A stretch of DNA of 64,000 nt from assembly GCF_016863315.1 (NCBI RefSeq), contig NZ_BOOQ01000006.1:1-64000 (forward strand), in the 5' to 3' direction. Positions 24,509 to 32,665 of the stretch are shown here, one piece after another (the stretch's first letter is position 1; each line of letters starts with the position of its first letter). Below the pieces are notes generated by a model. It did no database searches, had not been told where the DNA came from, and saw nothing but the letters and a program-made list of their open reading frames with translations. The translations under genes and the position numbers were made by a program. Source of the DNA: Planotetraspora silvatica. GTDB lineage: Bacteria; Actinomycetota; Actinomycetes; Streptosporangiales; Streptosporangiaceae.

Positions 24509-25069
24509 TCAAAGTCGCCCGGCGGCCGTGGCGGCGAGTTCCTCCATCGGTTTCCTGTTCGCCTCCGGGTCGGTGAGGAGAACGAGCCGGATCCCCACCC
24601 AAGTGCCCGATTTCAAGAAGAAGACCATGCCGTCCTCGTAGTACGCCTCGTCGCCGACGCCGGGGACCGGGGTGAACTTGTGCTTCAGGGTGCGGTCGAT
24701 GTCGAGGACCTTCTTCGCGCCGTCGCCCGCGTACACCTCCACCTGCGCCGTCGGCCCGGTGGGCGGCCCGGTGTATCTGCAGGAGCTGGGGTCGCCTGCG
24801 ACGCCGTCGGCCAGCGGAGTCCCTGCCAGCTTCTCCGCCTCCTCGTGCGTCACGAGCTCGCACGCGACGACGGCTCCCGCGGGAGCGGCCGCCGCGTCCG
24901 GTGTCGAAGGGGCGGCGGCCGGCTCCTCGGTAACGGTGACCGTCACCGTGGCGGTGGGCGCGGGGCTCGCCGCGGAAGCGCCGCAGGCCGCGGTCGCCAG
25001 GGCGCCGGTGACGAGGGACAGCGCCGTGGCCCACCGGAACACGCGGGCACGCACTGATCGGCTGTTCAT
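24509..25069 (-). CDS. DUF3558-like putative lipoprotein
   Basis: A 186-residue lipoprotein: signal peptide with lipobox ATAAC (Cys about 29), Thr/Val/Ala-rich linker and a C-terminal domain with CELVTHEEAEKLAG...SSCRYTGP and VPGVGDEAYYEDGMVFFLKSG, the two-cysteine and VxGVGDxA pattern of the DUF3558 family found in actinobacterial surface lipoproteins. Function is unknown. ATG 25069 has GAGG 9 nt upstream. Only 11 bp separate it from the preceding large lipoprotein gene, so the two are probably co-transcribed. Confidence 0.85.
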   Translation of the reverse strand: MNSRSVRARVFRWATALSLVTGALATAACGASAASPAPTATVTVTVTEEPAAAPSTPDAAAAPAGAVVACELVTHEEAEKLAGTPLADGVAGDPSSCRYTGPPTGPTAQVEVYAGDGAKKVLDIDRTLKHKFTPVPGVGDEAYYEDGMVFFLKSGTWVGIRLVLLTDPEANRKPMEELAATAAGRL

Positions 25070-25080
25070 GAAAGTCGACC

Positions 25081-26625
25081 TCAGCTCTTGCAGAGTGGAA
25101 CGTCTGGTTGGGTGACGGTCCGGTTGACGATGTCCTTCTTGCGGAGGTCCTTCTCCGCCGGGACCTTGACCTTCAGCGTCTTCTCGATCGCCTTGGCGAG
25201 CGGGGCGGAGAGGTTGATGCCCGCCCCGCCCCGCACGGTCAGGACGAGCGTCGTCCCCCTGCACTTCACGGCGGGCCCGGCGAGGGGGAGGCCCACGCGG
25301 CCCGCCGCCGAGCCGTTCGTCAGCCCGAGCGAGGCCACGACGCCCACGTACGGCCCGGCCCCGGCGACGGGGAGGCCGACCATGAGGCCGAAACGGAACT
25401 CCGCGGCCACGACGATGCCCTCGACGCCGATGGAGACGCCGCGGATGGAGTCCATGATGCTCTTGCGCACCGAGAACGTGGGCGTCAGGACGGTCCCGCC
25501 ATCGAGCCCGAGCGGGCCGCTGAGCCCCCACTCGCCGCCGGCGGAGATCGTGCCGTTCTTCGCGGAGAACGCCGTCTCGACGAGAAGCTTGAAGGTCTGT
25601 TTGAGCGTCGCGGGGAACCCGCCGATGAGGATCGGCTGCTTGAGCTCGACCGGCAGTTCGATGCGCGCCTTCTTGTTGTCGGTGTACCCGCCGCCCGCCC
25701 CCGCGTGTACGGACATGGCGATGCCCGTGATCCCGAGCAACTGCAGCTGGGGCTTGACGATGGTGCCGTTGGCGACGGTCATGCTCGACCTGATCCGCAG
25801 GTCGTTGAACTGCAGCGTGACGTCCAGGCCGACCTTCAGGCCCTTCTTGGCCGTCGCGGCGTGGTCGGCGTGGAGGGTGAGCTGGGTCGGGCTCTTGGCC
25901 GCCAGGATCTCCCAGGGGCCTACCTTGGCCGGCTGCGTCTGCGGCCCCGGGCTCGGGGCGCGCCGGTCGCGGGCGACCAGCTGGAGGGCGGGAGCCGCGA
26001 GGGCCACCGTGCCGGACGAGGCCGCCGGCGCGAAGGCGGAAACCACGCGGGAGCCGCTCGCGGGCCGTCCACGCAGGGAGGCGGGCGCGGCGGTCCCTCC
26101 GGACGAGGGGTCGCTCTCGGGGACGGAGACCGTGTCGTCGGGGCCGGCCGTGTCGGGGTCGACCTCCCCCAGGAGGTCGGGCAGGGTCTGGAAACTCTGT
26201 GCCTCGACGTCGAGCGGCTGGTCGACCGAGAACGTGCCGTTGCGCACGATGTCGGTCAGCTCGATGGGGGCGAGAGTCACCGCGAGGTCGTCGTTCGAAC
26301 GTTCCACCCGGACGACGCGGCCGGCGGCCTCGCCCGTGACGAACATGACCTTGCCCGGCCGTACGTCGCCGGCGCCGTCGGCGCCTCCGTCGATCGTGTA
26401 GGTGAGACCGTCCTTGCTGACGGAACGGATGATCGAGCCGCCGCCCTTCACGATCACGACGTCCGGCTGGTACTCGACCGAGGAGTCCGGGCGGGGGGCG
26501 TACCCGTATTCGAGGTTGTCCGCCGCGGGGGTGTCCGAGCCCGCGCCGCACGCGGCGACCAGGACCAGGCACAGGACGGACAGGACGCCGCACGCGCCGC
26601 GGCGGATGAGCCTGAGTGATCTCAT
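25081..26625 (-). CDS. Large putative lipoprotein of unknown function
   Basis: A 514-residue protein. A signal sequence ends in VAAC (C26), followed by a domain opening NLEYGYAPRPDSSVEYQPDVVIV, where a question of when proteins switch between states (RPGKVMFVTGEAAGRVVRVE) recalls beta-rich domains that follow a membrane anchor. A Pro/Ser-rich linker (about 185-245) leads to a C-terminal beta-strand-dense region with many Gly and alternating hydrophobics (TISAGGEWGLSGPLGLDGG, VASLGLTNGSAAG), which may be a beta-helix or barrel-like fold. I recognise no family. Its ATG overlaps the stop of a 27-codon ORF as ATGA, showing translational coupling. Confidence 0.8.
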   Translation of the reverse strand: MRSLRLIRRGACGVLSVLCLVLVAACGAGSDTPAADNLEYGYAPRPDSSVEYQPDVVIVKGGGSIIRSVSKDGLTYTIDGGADGAGDVRPGKVMFVTGEAAGRVVRVERSNDDLAVTLAPIELTDIVRNGTFSVDQPLDVEAQSFQTLPDLLGEVDPDTAGPDDTVSVPESDPSSGGTAAPASLRGRPASGSRVVSAFAPAASSGTVALAAPALQLVARDRRAPSPGPQTQPAKVGPWEILAAKSPTQLTLHADHAATAKKGLKVGLDVTLQFNDLRIRSSMTVANGTIVKPQLQLLGITGIAMSVHAGAGGGYTDNKKARIELPVELKQPILIGGFPATLKQTFKLLVETAFSAKNGTISAGGEWGLSGPLGLDGGTVLTPTFSVRKSIMDSIRGVSIGVEGIVVAAEFRFGLMVGLPVAGAGPYVGVVASLGLTNGSAAGRVGLPLAGPAVKCRGTTLVLTVRGGAGINLSAPLAKAIEKTLKVKVPAEKDLRKKDIVNRTVTQPDVPLCKS

Positions 26626-26705
26626 ATGCGGTTCTGCGGTGTGTAGGGGCGGACCTCGATGCCGTCGAGGTCGTTGACGTGATACAGGCCGCTGGACACG
26701 GCCAT
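26622..26705 (-). CDS. 27-residue leader peptide or small protein, coupled to the lipoprotein gene
   Basis: An ORF below usual length limits. ATG 26705 is preceded by GGAGG with 6-nt spacing, the best ribosome site in this part of the window, while the lipoprotein gene itself has none. The stop overlaps the lipoprotein start in ATGA (26622-26625). The product starts MAVSSGLYHVNDLDGIEV and ends PQNRI; it is polar with no membrane segment. The arrangement shows that ribosomes ending this ORF start the lipoprotein. Whether the peptide itself acts is unknown. Confidence 0.65.
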   Translation of the reverse strand: MAVSSGLYHVNDLDGIEVRPYTPQNRI

Positions 26706-26757
26706 CGGGCACCTCCGTCAGGGGGCAGCGTGGCAACCGATGATGTTGAGAATGGGA

Positions 26758-26778
26758 CTTTAAAGTAGTGCTTTAAAC
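26758..26778. promoter_or_regulatory. CTTTAAAG repeat, likely TetR operator
   Basis: CTTTAAAG (26758-26765, a perfect palindrome) and CTTTAAAC (26771-26778) sit 13 bp apart; TTTAAAG/CTTTAAA also forms an inverted repeat with a 5-bp spacer. It stands between the lipoprotein operon and the truncated TetR gene that begins 3 bp later, the usual position of a TetR operator. Confidence 0.5.
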
Positions 26779-26780
26779 AG

Positions 26781-26852
26781 ATGGGCGGGGTCAAGGGGCA
26801 GCGGTCCGAACAGACGAAGAACAGGATCGTCGACGCGGTGCGCACTTCGTTC
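26781..26852 (+). pseudogene. TetR-family regulator, N-terminal remnant
   Basis: From ATG 26781 the frame reads MGGVKGQRSEQTKNRIVDAV followed by RTSF, the typical opening of a TetR regulator (helix 1, QRSEQTxxRIxDA). The similarity then stops and the frame runs into sequence antisense to the end of the allophanate hydrolase gene (stop 26868). The helix-turn-helix and ligand domain are absent. A deletion has removed the rest of the gene, leaving the operator-like repeat upstream. The divergent lipoprotein operon may therefore have lost its repressor. Confidence 0.65.
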
Positions 26853-26867
26853 GTCTGGCCCGGCGGG

Positions 26868-28718
26868 TCAGACGGCCCGGGCCGCGAGGTAGGCGGGCCA
26901 GCTCCCATGGGACGTGATGTCCCTGGCGTCCGGTGCGGCGTACGGCTCGCACAGGAAGCCGGTGACGAGACGCCCGTCGGACAACTCGACGGTGCCGAGA
27001 CCGAGCGGCGGGCGGATCGTCACGAGCAGCCGGCCGAGCGCCTCCGGGGTGAGGCGGAAGAGCTCCACCTCGATCGGCCCGCCCGAGGAGTCCCGGATGA
27101 GGCCGGGGCGGTCGCCCAGGTCGTAGAGGCGGTACGTGGAAGCCGTATGGGCGAGGCCGCGGGCGACCGCGCCGAGTCCGGCCAGCTCAGGATGGAGCGG
27201 CTGACCGGAGCGGTGTGCTCCCACGACCGCGAGCAGCGCCTCGCCCAGCAGCGCCCCGCCGGGGGCGAGGACCGGGCCGCTCACCGGGGCCGCGCCTGGG
27301 TTGCTTCCCACTGCCGCGCCTGGGCTGCTCACCGCGCCCGTGCCGCTTTTCGCGGCCGGGCCGTCTTCCGTGGCCGCGTCCCTTTGCGTGACCGCGTGGA
27401 ACGACGCCGCCAGATCCGCGAGCAGGGCGTCGGAACCGGCAGGGGCGAGGACGGTGACACCGTGCGGCCTGCCCGTGGCGGTCGTCCCCGCGGGCACGGC
27501 CACGGCCGCGAGATCGAGGAGGTTGGCGAAGGTCGTGTAGTGCCCCAGCATGCTGTTGCGCCCGATGGGGTCGGCGGCCACCTCGTCGAGCGTGAAGGTC
27601 GTCGGCACGGTGGGGACGGCGAGCAGGTCGATCTCCGCCCAGGTGCGCCGCGTCAGGGCCCGAAGCTCACGGAGTCGATGGAGCCCGCGGAACGTGTCCG
27701 CTCCGGTGATGTCCCGCCCTGTGGCGAGGACCCGCGCGGTGACCGGATGGGCGTCGTCAGGGTGGGCAGCGACGAAGTCGCCGACGGCCGCGAGCCGTTC
27801 CGCGACCCACGGGCCTTCGTAGAGCAGCCGCCCGGCCGCGAGGAACGGACTCAGGTCGACGGGCACGAGATCGTGCCCCAGGGCCGCGAGCCGCGCCGCG
27901 GCTTCGGCGAAGCCCGCCGCCGCGGCGCGGTCCCCGAAGAACTCCGCCTTGTCCGGCAGGCCGATCCGCAGACGCCCACCGGCGCCGGAAGGGACGGGCA
28001 GGGGGGAGATCGGCCGTGACCACGGATCGGCGGGCTCGAAGCCGGCGATGACCGAGAGCACGGCCGCGGCGTCCGCCACCGACAGCGCGAACACGCTCGG
28101 GCAGTCGAGAGACGCGCAGGCCGGCACGATCCCGAGCGTGCTCACCAGGCCCCGCGAGGGCTTGAGGCCCACCGTGCCCGTCATGACCGCGGGGACCCGG
28201 CCCGATCCGGCCGTGTCGGTTCCGATGGAGAAGGTGACGAGGCCGGCGCCCACCGCCACCGCCGACCCCGAACTCGACCCCCCGGAGACAAGCCCCGGAA
28301 CGAGGGGCGATTCGCAGGAGCCGTACGGGCTGCGCGACCCGGTGAGGCCGGTGGCGAACTGGTCGAGATTGTTCTTGCCGATCAGGACGGCTCCCGCGGC
28401 GACGAGCCTGTCCACGAGGGGCGCCGACACCGGCGGCCGGTAGGTGAAGGCCGGGCAGGCCGCCGTGGTGGGCATCCCGGCCACGTCGATGTTGTCCTTG
28501 ACCGAGAACGGGATGCCGTAGAGGGGGAGACCGGGATCGCCGAGGGAGGCCAGGACCTCGGCCTCGGGACGCAGGCTGATCCAGACGCCGTCGTCGCCCC
28601 GCTCCCTGATCCTCCGGTAGACCTCGTGGACGATGTCGGCCGGGGTGAACTCCCCGGTCCGGTAGCCGTGGGACAGCGCGGCCGCCCCCAGGGTCGAGAT
28701 CGGCACGCTCACCCTCAT
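26868..28718 (-). CDS. atzF: Allophanate hydrolase (amidase-signature)
   Basis: A 616-residue enzyme that splits allophanate to ammonia and CO2 in the urea amidolyase route. The amidase-signature triad is visible: K74 (PFSVKDNID), a cis-Ser in GGSSSGSA (about 149), and nucleophile about S172 in TDTAGSGRVP. The C-terminal 160 residues match the extra AtzF/DUR1 domain. Between them lies a 40-residue Ala/Gly/Pro/Ser linker (about 455-490) longer than I expect. The usual partner, urea carboxylase, is not in the window. ATG 28718 has no strong ribosome site. Confidence 0.88.
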   Translation of the reverse strand: MRVSVPISTLGAAALSHGYRTGEFTPADIVHEVYRRIRERGDDGVWISLRPEAEVLASLGDPGLPLYGIPFSVKDNIDVAGMPTTAACPAFTYRPPVSAPLVDRLVAAGAVLIGKNNLDQFATGLTGSRSPYGSCESPLVPGLVSGGSSSGSAVAVGAGLVTFSIGTDTAGSGRVPAVMTGTVGLKPSRGLVSTLGIVPACASLDCPSVFALSVADAAAVLSVIAGFEPADPWSRPISPLPVPSGAGGRLRIGLPDKAEFFGDRAAAAGFAEAAARLAALGHDLVPVDLSPFLAAGRLLYEGPWVAERLAAVGDFVAAHPDDAHPVTARVLATGRDITGADTFRGLHRLRELRALTRRTWAEIDLLAVPTVPTTFTLDEVAADPIGRNSMLGHYTTFANLLDLAAVAVPAGTTATGRPHGVTVLAPAGSDALLADLAASFHAVTQRDAATEDGPAAKSGTGAVSSPGAAVGSNPGAAPVSGPVLAPGGALLGEALLAVVGAHRSGQPLHPELAGLGAVARGLAHTASTYRLYDLGDRPGLIRDSSGGPIEVELFRLTPEALGRLLVTIRPPLGLGTVELSDGRLVTGFLCEPYAAPDARDITSHGSWPAYLAARAV

Positions 28719-28834
28719 CTCGTGACGGTTTCGTCGATTGTCGACAGAATACGGCGGGACGCCTCCCTGTGGCAGACGGTAGGAGCGCCGGATTTCACGC
28801 CGTGACGGTGCACGTTAATTCACGGTGGCGGGCC

Positions 28835-28921
28835 GCTCACCGCGCGACAAGGCTCACCGCGCGACAACGCCCGCCGTACGGGTCGCTCACCGCACGAAGA
28901 CGCTCGCCGTACGGGTCGCTC
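28835..28921. repeat. Short direct repeats between two hydrolase genes
   Basis: GCTCACCGCGCGACAA occurs at 28835-28850 and 28852-28867; CGCCGTACGGGTCGCTC occurs at 28872-28888 and 28905-28921. All lie in the 209-bp gap between allophanate hydrolase and nucleoside hydrolase genes and look like slippage-prone minisatellite DNA. Confidence 0.75.
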
Positions 28922-28927
28922 GCCGAC

Positions 28928-29854
28928 TCAGGCGATCGTCGCGGCTACCTGCGCGTAGGTACCGAGCATGAGATCCCAGAAGCGTCCGGTGTCGATCGAG
29001 GTGCCGACCAGCGCGTTGGGAGCCCGGTCGCCCAGATGGAAGTCCACCACGGTCATCCCCGAGGTGAAGCGCCCCATGGTCTCGACCTGGACCACGGCCT
29101 GCTGGATCTCGATCAGCGTCGGGTCGATGAGGTAGGCGATCGCGCACGCGTCGTGGATGGCGGGCCCGTCGTTCGCCGTGACCATCCCGTAGAACTCGGC
29201 GCAGGGGACGAGCAGGTCGGAGCCGAGCCGTCCCATCTCCCGCATCCGGTCCACGACGGCCATCGTCGCGAGGGCGGTGCGGCTGACGTCGAGGCCGATC
29301 ATGGTGACCGTCCATCCCGCGGAGAACACGATGGCCGCGGCCTCGGGGTCGGCGGCGATGTTGAACTCGGCCGCCGGGCTGAAGTTGCCCCGGGTGTAGG
29401 AGCCGCCGAGGATGACGAACTCGCGTGCCCACTCCACCAGCCGGGGCTCCTTGCGCACGGCCAGTGCGATGTTGGTCAGCGGGCCGATGGCGACGAGCGA
29501 GATCTCCCCGGGGGCGGACGCCAGTGTGTCGATGATGAAGTCGACCGCGTGGCCGTCCGCGGGGGGAAGGGTCGGCGGCGGCAGTCGCGTCTCCCCGAGC
29601 CCCGAGTCTCCGTGCACCTCCGACGCGTCGATCGTGGAACGCAGCAGGGCGCCCGGGCTCCCCGGGACGACGGGAACCTCGGGGAAGCCGAGGAACTCGC
29701 GGAGCCGCAGGGCGTTGGCCGTCGTCTTCGGCAGCGAGACGTTGCCCCCGACCGTGGTGATTCCGAGGATCTCCAGTTCGGCGCTGCCGTGCGCGAGGGT
29801 GATGGCCAGCGCGTCGTCGATGCCCGGGTCGCAGTCGATGAGGATCTTCTTCAC
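28928..29854 (-). CDS. Inosine/uridine-preferring nucleoside hydrolase
   Basis: A 308-residue calcium-dependent ribohydrolase that cleaves nucleosides to base and ribose. The N-terminal DxDPGxDD metal motif is present (D7, D9, D13, D14 in KILIDCDPGIDDALAI), as are ITTVGGN, GPLTNIALA and the catalytic His/Asp segment IHDACAIAYLIDP. GTG 29854 is chosen as the family start. The gene is downstream of the CysRS-like gene (50-bp gap) on the same strand. Confidence 0.93.
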   Translation of the reverse strand: MKKILIDCDPGIDDALAITLAHGSAELEILGITTVGGNVSLPKTTANALRLREFLGFPEVPVVPGSPGALLRSTIDASEVHGDSGLGETRLPPPTLPPADGHAVDFIIDTLASAPGEISLVAIGPLTNIALAVRKEPRLVEWAREFVILGGSYTRGNFSPAAEFNIAADPEAAAIVFSAGWTVTMIGLDVSRTALATMAVVDRMREMGRLGSDLLVPCAEFYGMVTANDGPAIHDACAIAYLIDPTLIEIQQAVVQVETMGRFTSGMTVVDFHLGDRAPNALVGTSIDTGRFWDLMLGTYAQVAATIA

Positions 29855-29904
29855 CCGGGCAGCGTAGTCCTGAGGGTCGCGGTGCCCTGTCACCGGCCAC
29901 TGAG

Positions 29905-31257
29905 CTATCTGATAAGCGCGGAGTGCTTGATTTGGCGGCGCTTTCTCACGGCGATCTCTATCTGGCGTTCCATGATCCGGGCCCGCTCGTGATCTCCCTG
30001 GCGGGCGCTCGACGCGGCGAGATTCGCCACGACCGCCAGAACGGCTTCCGCGACGTCCTGGAGACGCGTTTCCGATGCCCAGATCTCGCTCATCGGGTCG
30101 AGTCCGAGGACATTCAGCATCGCCCGCACGGAACGGCATTTCGCGGCCGCGCCTTCGTGGTCTCCCGCGTTCAGCGCCGCGTTGCCCGCGCCGACCGCCG
30201 CGTGGACGACGGCCAGTGCCCGGGACACGTTCAGGTCGCTGTCCATGGCCGCGCTGAACTGCGGGGGAAGCGAGCCGAGGGACGAGCCGACCCGGAGCAC
30301 GAACCGTTCGATCCTGCGGTAGGCCGCGGCCGCCTCCTCGACCGCCTCGACCGAGAATTCGACCGGCGAGCGATAGTGGGCGGCGGCCAGGTAATAGCGG
30401 AGCTCCACCGGCCGAATCCGATCGAGTACGGCCCGGACGGCGAGCGGGTTGCGCACGTGTTTACGGATTTTCTCCCCGCGATGGGTGACCGGTCCGTTGT
30501 GCAGCCAGAAACGCGCGAACGCGTCTCCCGCCGCCTGTGACTGGGCCATTTCGTTCTCATGATGGGGAAAGATGAGATTGGCTCCGCCACCGTGGATGTC
30601 GAATTCTCCGCCGAGATATCTGCGGGCCATCGCCGAACATTCCAGGTGCCATCCGGGCCGTCCTTCGCCCCAGGGGGCGGACCAGACCGGCTCGCCCGGC
30701 TTGGCGCGTTTCCACAGGGCGAAATCGCGGGGGTCGCGTTTTCCCCGCTCGTTCTCCTCGGTGCCGCGCATATGCGTCGCCTGCCGTCGTGAGAGCGACC
30801 CGTAATTGGGATAGGAATCGACCGCGAAATAGACGTCTCCGTCCGCCTCGTAGGCGTGGCCGGCGGCGACGAGTTCCTCGATCATCTCGATCATCTCGGG
30901 GATGTGACCGGTCGCCCGGGGCTCCACGCTGGCAGGAAGGCACCCGAGCGTCGCGTAGGCACGGGCGAAGGACCGGTAGACGGGGCCGGTGATCCGCCAC
31001 CACGGCGTCCCCTCGGAAAGGGACCTGCTGATTATCTTGTCTTCGATGTCCGTGACGTTCCGACATAACAGGACTTTGTGGCCGGTGCTTCTCAGCCAGC
31101 GGTGAAGAATGTCGAAACTCACCTGCGACCTGATCTGCCCGACATGGGGAGGAACGACGACGGTGGGGCCGCACAGATAAATCGATACCCTGCCGGGAAT
31201 TCGAGGGGTGAAATCGCGGACCATGCGACGACGCGTATCGTAAAGGCGAAGACCCAC
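29905..31257 (-). CDS. Divergent cysteinyl-tRNA synthetase-like protein
   Basis: A 450-residue class I synthetase-type protein aligned to CysRS over its whole length. Zinc-site residues look conserved (C29 in [33 protein letters not shown]). The HIGH motif is HVGQ (38-41) and KMSKS reads KIRKH (263-267), keeping both lysines but losing the serines, so adenylation may be slowed or the role changed. Third-position AT and AAA/TTT codons are more frequent than in neighbours, a sign of transfer. A resistance or specialised-metabolite paralogue is possible. GTG 31257 gives the expected LRLYDT start; ribosome site is poor. Confidence 0.85.
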   Translation of the reverse strand: MGLRLYDTRRRMVRDFTPRIPGRVSIYLCGPTVVVPPHVGQIRSQVSFDILHRWLRSTGHKVLLCRNVTDIEDKIISRSLSEGTPWWRITGPVYRSFARAYATLGCLPASVEPRATGHIPEMIEMIEELVAAGHAYEADGDVYFAVDSYPNYGSLSRRQATHMRGTEENERGKRDPRDFALWKRAKPGEPVWSAPWGEGRPGWHLECSAMARRYLGGEFDIHGGGANLIFPHHENEMAQSQAAGDAFARFWLHNGPVTHRGEKIRKHVRNPLAVRAVLDRIRPVELRYYLAAAHYRSPVEFSVEAVEEAAAAYRRIERFVLRVGSSLGSLPPQFSAAMDSDLNVSRALAVVHAAVGAGNAALNAGDHEGAAAKCRSVRAMLNVLGLDPMSEIWASETRLQDVAEAVLAVVANLAASSARQGDHERARIMERQIEIAVRKRRQIKHSALIR

Positions 31258-31392
31258 CTATCCGAGGGTAAGCGACTAATCCGCTCGCTGTCGATAGCGG
31301 TGCGCGGGCCCATGAGCGCACATCGCGGAATGCGGATTGTGAGACGTGCGGAAGGGGGAATAAGCGGACGGCATCCCGTGGTTCGCGCTGAC

Positions 31393-32109
31393 ATGGAGAC
31401 GACGAACCGGGGCCGCGTCCGCGTCGAGACGACGGCCAAGCGCGTGCGGGCCTTCGTGAACGGGCGTCCGGTGGCCGACACCACCCACGCCCTCCTGGTC
31501 TGGGAGAGCCCGCACTACCCGACCTACTACTTCCCCGTCGGCGACGTCGACACCGACTCGCTCAAGGCGACCGGCGGGACCAAGCACTCCCCGAGCCGGG
31601 GTGACGGACTCCTCCACGACCTGGGGGAGCGGAGGGACGCGGCCCTCCTCTATGGGGACGACGCCCCGTTGAAGGAGATTCGCGGGCACGTCAGGCTCGA
31701 CTGGGACTCCGTGGACAACTGGTTCGAGGAGGACGAGGAGGTCTTCTTCCACCCGCGTGATCCGTACACGAGGGTGGACATCCTCCCGAGTTCCCGGCAC
31801 ATCCGGGTGGAGGTCGGCGGGGTCACGGTCGCCGATTCGAAGCACACGCGGATCCTGTTCGAGACCGGGCTGCGGCCGCGCTACTACCTGCCGAAGACCG
31901 ACGTCAGGCTCGACCTGCTGACCCGTTCCGACTCCGTGACCCACTGCCCGTACAAGGGCACGGCCGAGTACTGGTCGATCGGGGAGGGCAAGGACCTCGT
32001 CTGGTCGTATCCGACACCCCTGCCCGAGAGCCAGAAGATCGCCGGCCTCGTCTCGTTCTACAACGAGAAGATGGACATCTACGTGGACGGCGTCCTCGAG
32101 CAGCGGTGA
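31393..32109 (+). CDS. DUF427 domain-containing protein (two domains)
   Basis: A 238-residue protein built of two DUF427 copies (about 3-95 and 120-235), each with the family's VRAFVNGxxVADTTHALLVWESxxYPTYYFP-type strand order and an HCPYKGTAEYWS or equivalent loop; the second is the better conserved. The fold is a small beta-barrel and the enzymatic role is not established. ATG 31393 is chosen; an earlier in-frame start is possible. It is divergent from the CysRS-like gene (135 bp). Its 3' end shares the palindrome CGGGTCGACCCG (32128-32139) with a convergent small gene, a likely terminator. Confidence 0.88.
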   Translation: METTNRGRVRVETTAKRVRAFVNGRPVADTTHALLVWESPHYPTYYFPVGDVDTDSLKATGGTKHSPSRGDGLLHDLGERRDAALLYGDDAPLKEIRGHVRLDWDSVDNWFEEDEEVFFHPRDPYTRVDILPSSRHIRVEVGGVTVADSKHTRILFETGLRPRYYLPKTDVRLDLLTRSDSVTHCPYKGTAEYWSIGEGKDLVWSYPTPLPESQKIAGLVSFYNEKMDIYVDGVLEQR

Positions 32110-32140
32110 CCGGGTCTCCAGGCCGAGCGGGTCGACCCGG

Positions 32141-32425
32141 CTAGCGGCGGATGACGTGCAGGACGCTCGCGATGCGCTCGGCGGCGGTGACGACGTCGGA
32201 GGCGTGCCCGATGCGGCCGGCCCAGGACAGCCAGTACCACCACTCGCCGTCGCTGGCGTTCGACGCGAGGACGTCCTCGGCCATGGCGGGGGCCATGGGG
32301 TTGATCACGCGCAGGCGGGGATACAGCCCCGCCGGCGCCGTCAGGCGCACCTGGAACGAGTGGGCCTCCAACTGGGCGGCGAGCCGCTCCAGATGGTCCA
32401 TCGCCTCGCTGCGATCTGGCGTCAT
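32141..32425 (-). CDS. Small hypothetical protein paired with HTH regulator
   Basis: A 94-residue soluble protein with no recognised motif; it has a YWLSWAGRIG strand and a helical start (DHLERLAAQLEAHSFQVRL). ATG 32425 has GGAGG 7-8 nt upstream, supporting a real gene. It is divergent from the HTH/TPR regulator gene with a 240-bp promoter region between them, a layout typical of a regulator and its small partner or target. Confidence 0.75.
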   Translation of the reverse strand: MTPDRSEAMDHLERLAAQLEAHSFQVRLTAPAGLYPRLRVINPMAPAMAEDVLASNASDGEWWYWLSWAGRIGHASDVVTAAERIASVLHVIRR

Positions 32426-32665
32426 GGTCGGCCTCCAGGGGATGTCGGTACCTTTCAATCGGAAGCCTGAACCCGACCAGACCGCCCGGCAATCGGGGGC
32501 GATCGGCGAAACCGTGCAATAACCAGGGAATTCATCGATATTCCGTGGAACATCCTCGGGTCCCCGGCCACGAACACGTAACGGTGCGGGAGGCCGGGTG
32601 CACCTCGCTTTACATTTGGGAAACATTCGTACAGGGGCGACACTCCAACTGCGGAGGGCACGCAC

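Noticed and set aside
24352-24510. Minus-strand segment reading GHVEWQIEHGDLAVWTPHRA
   Set aside because: It looks protein-like and ends overlapping the lipoprotein start, but has no start codon near the beginning and only a 26-codon GTG-started form; it may be a decayed gene end but I cannot support it.
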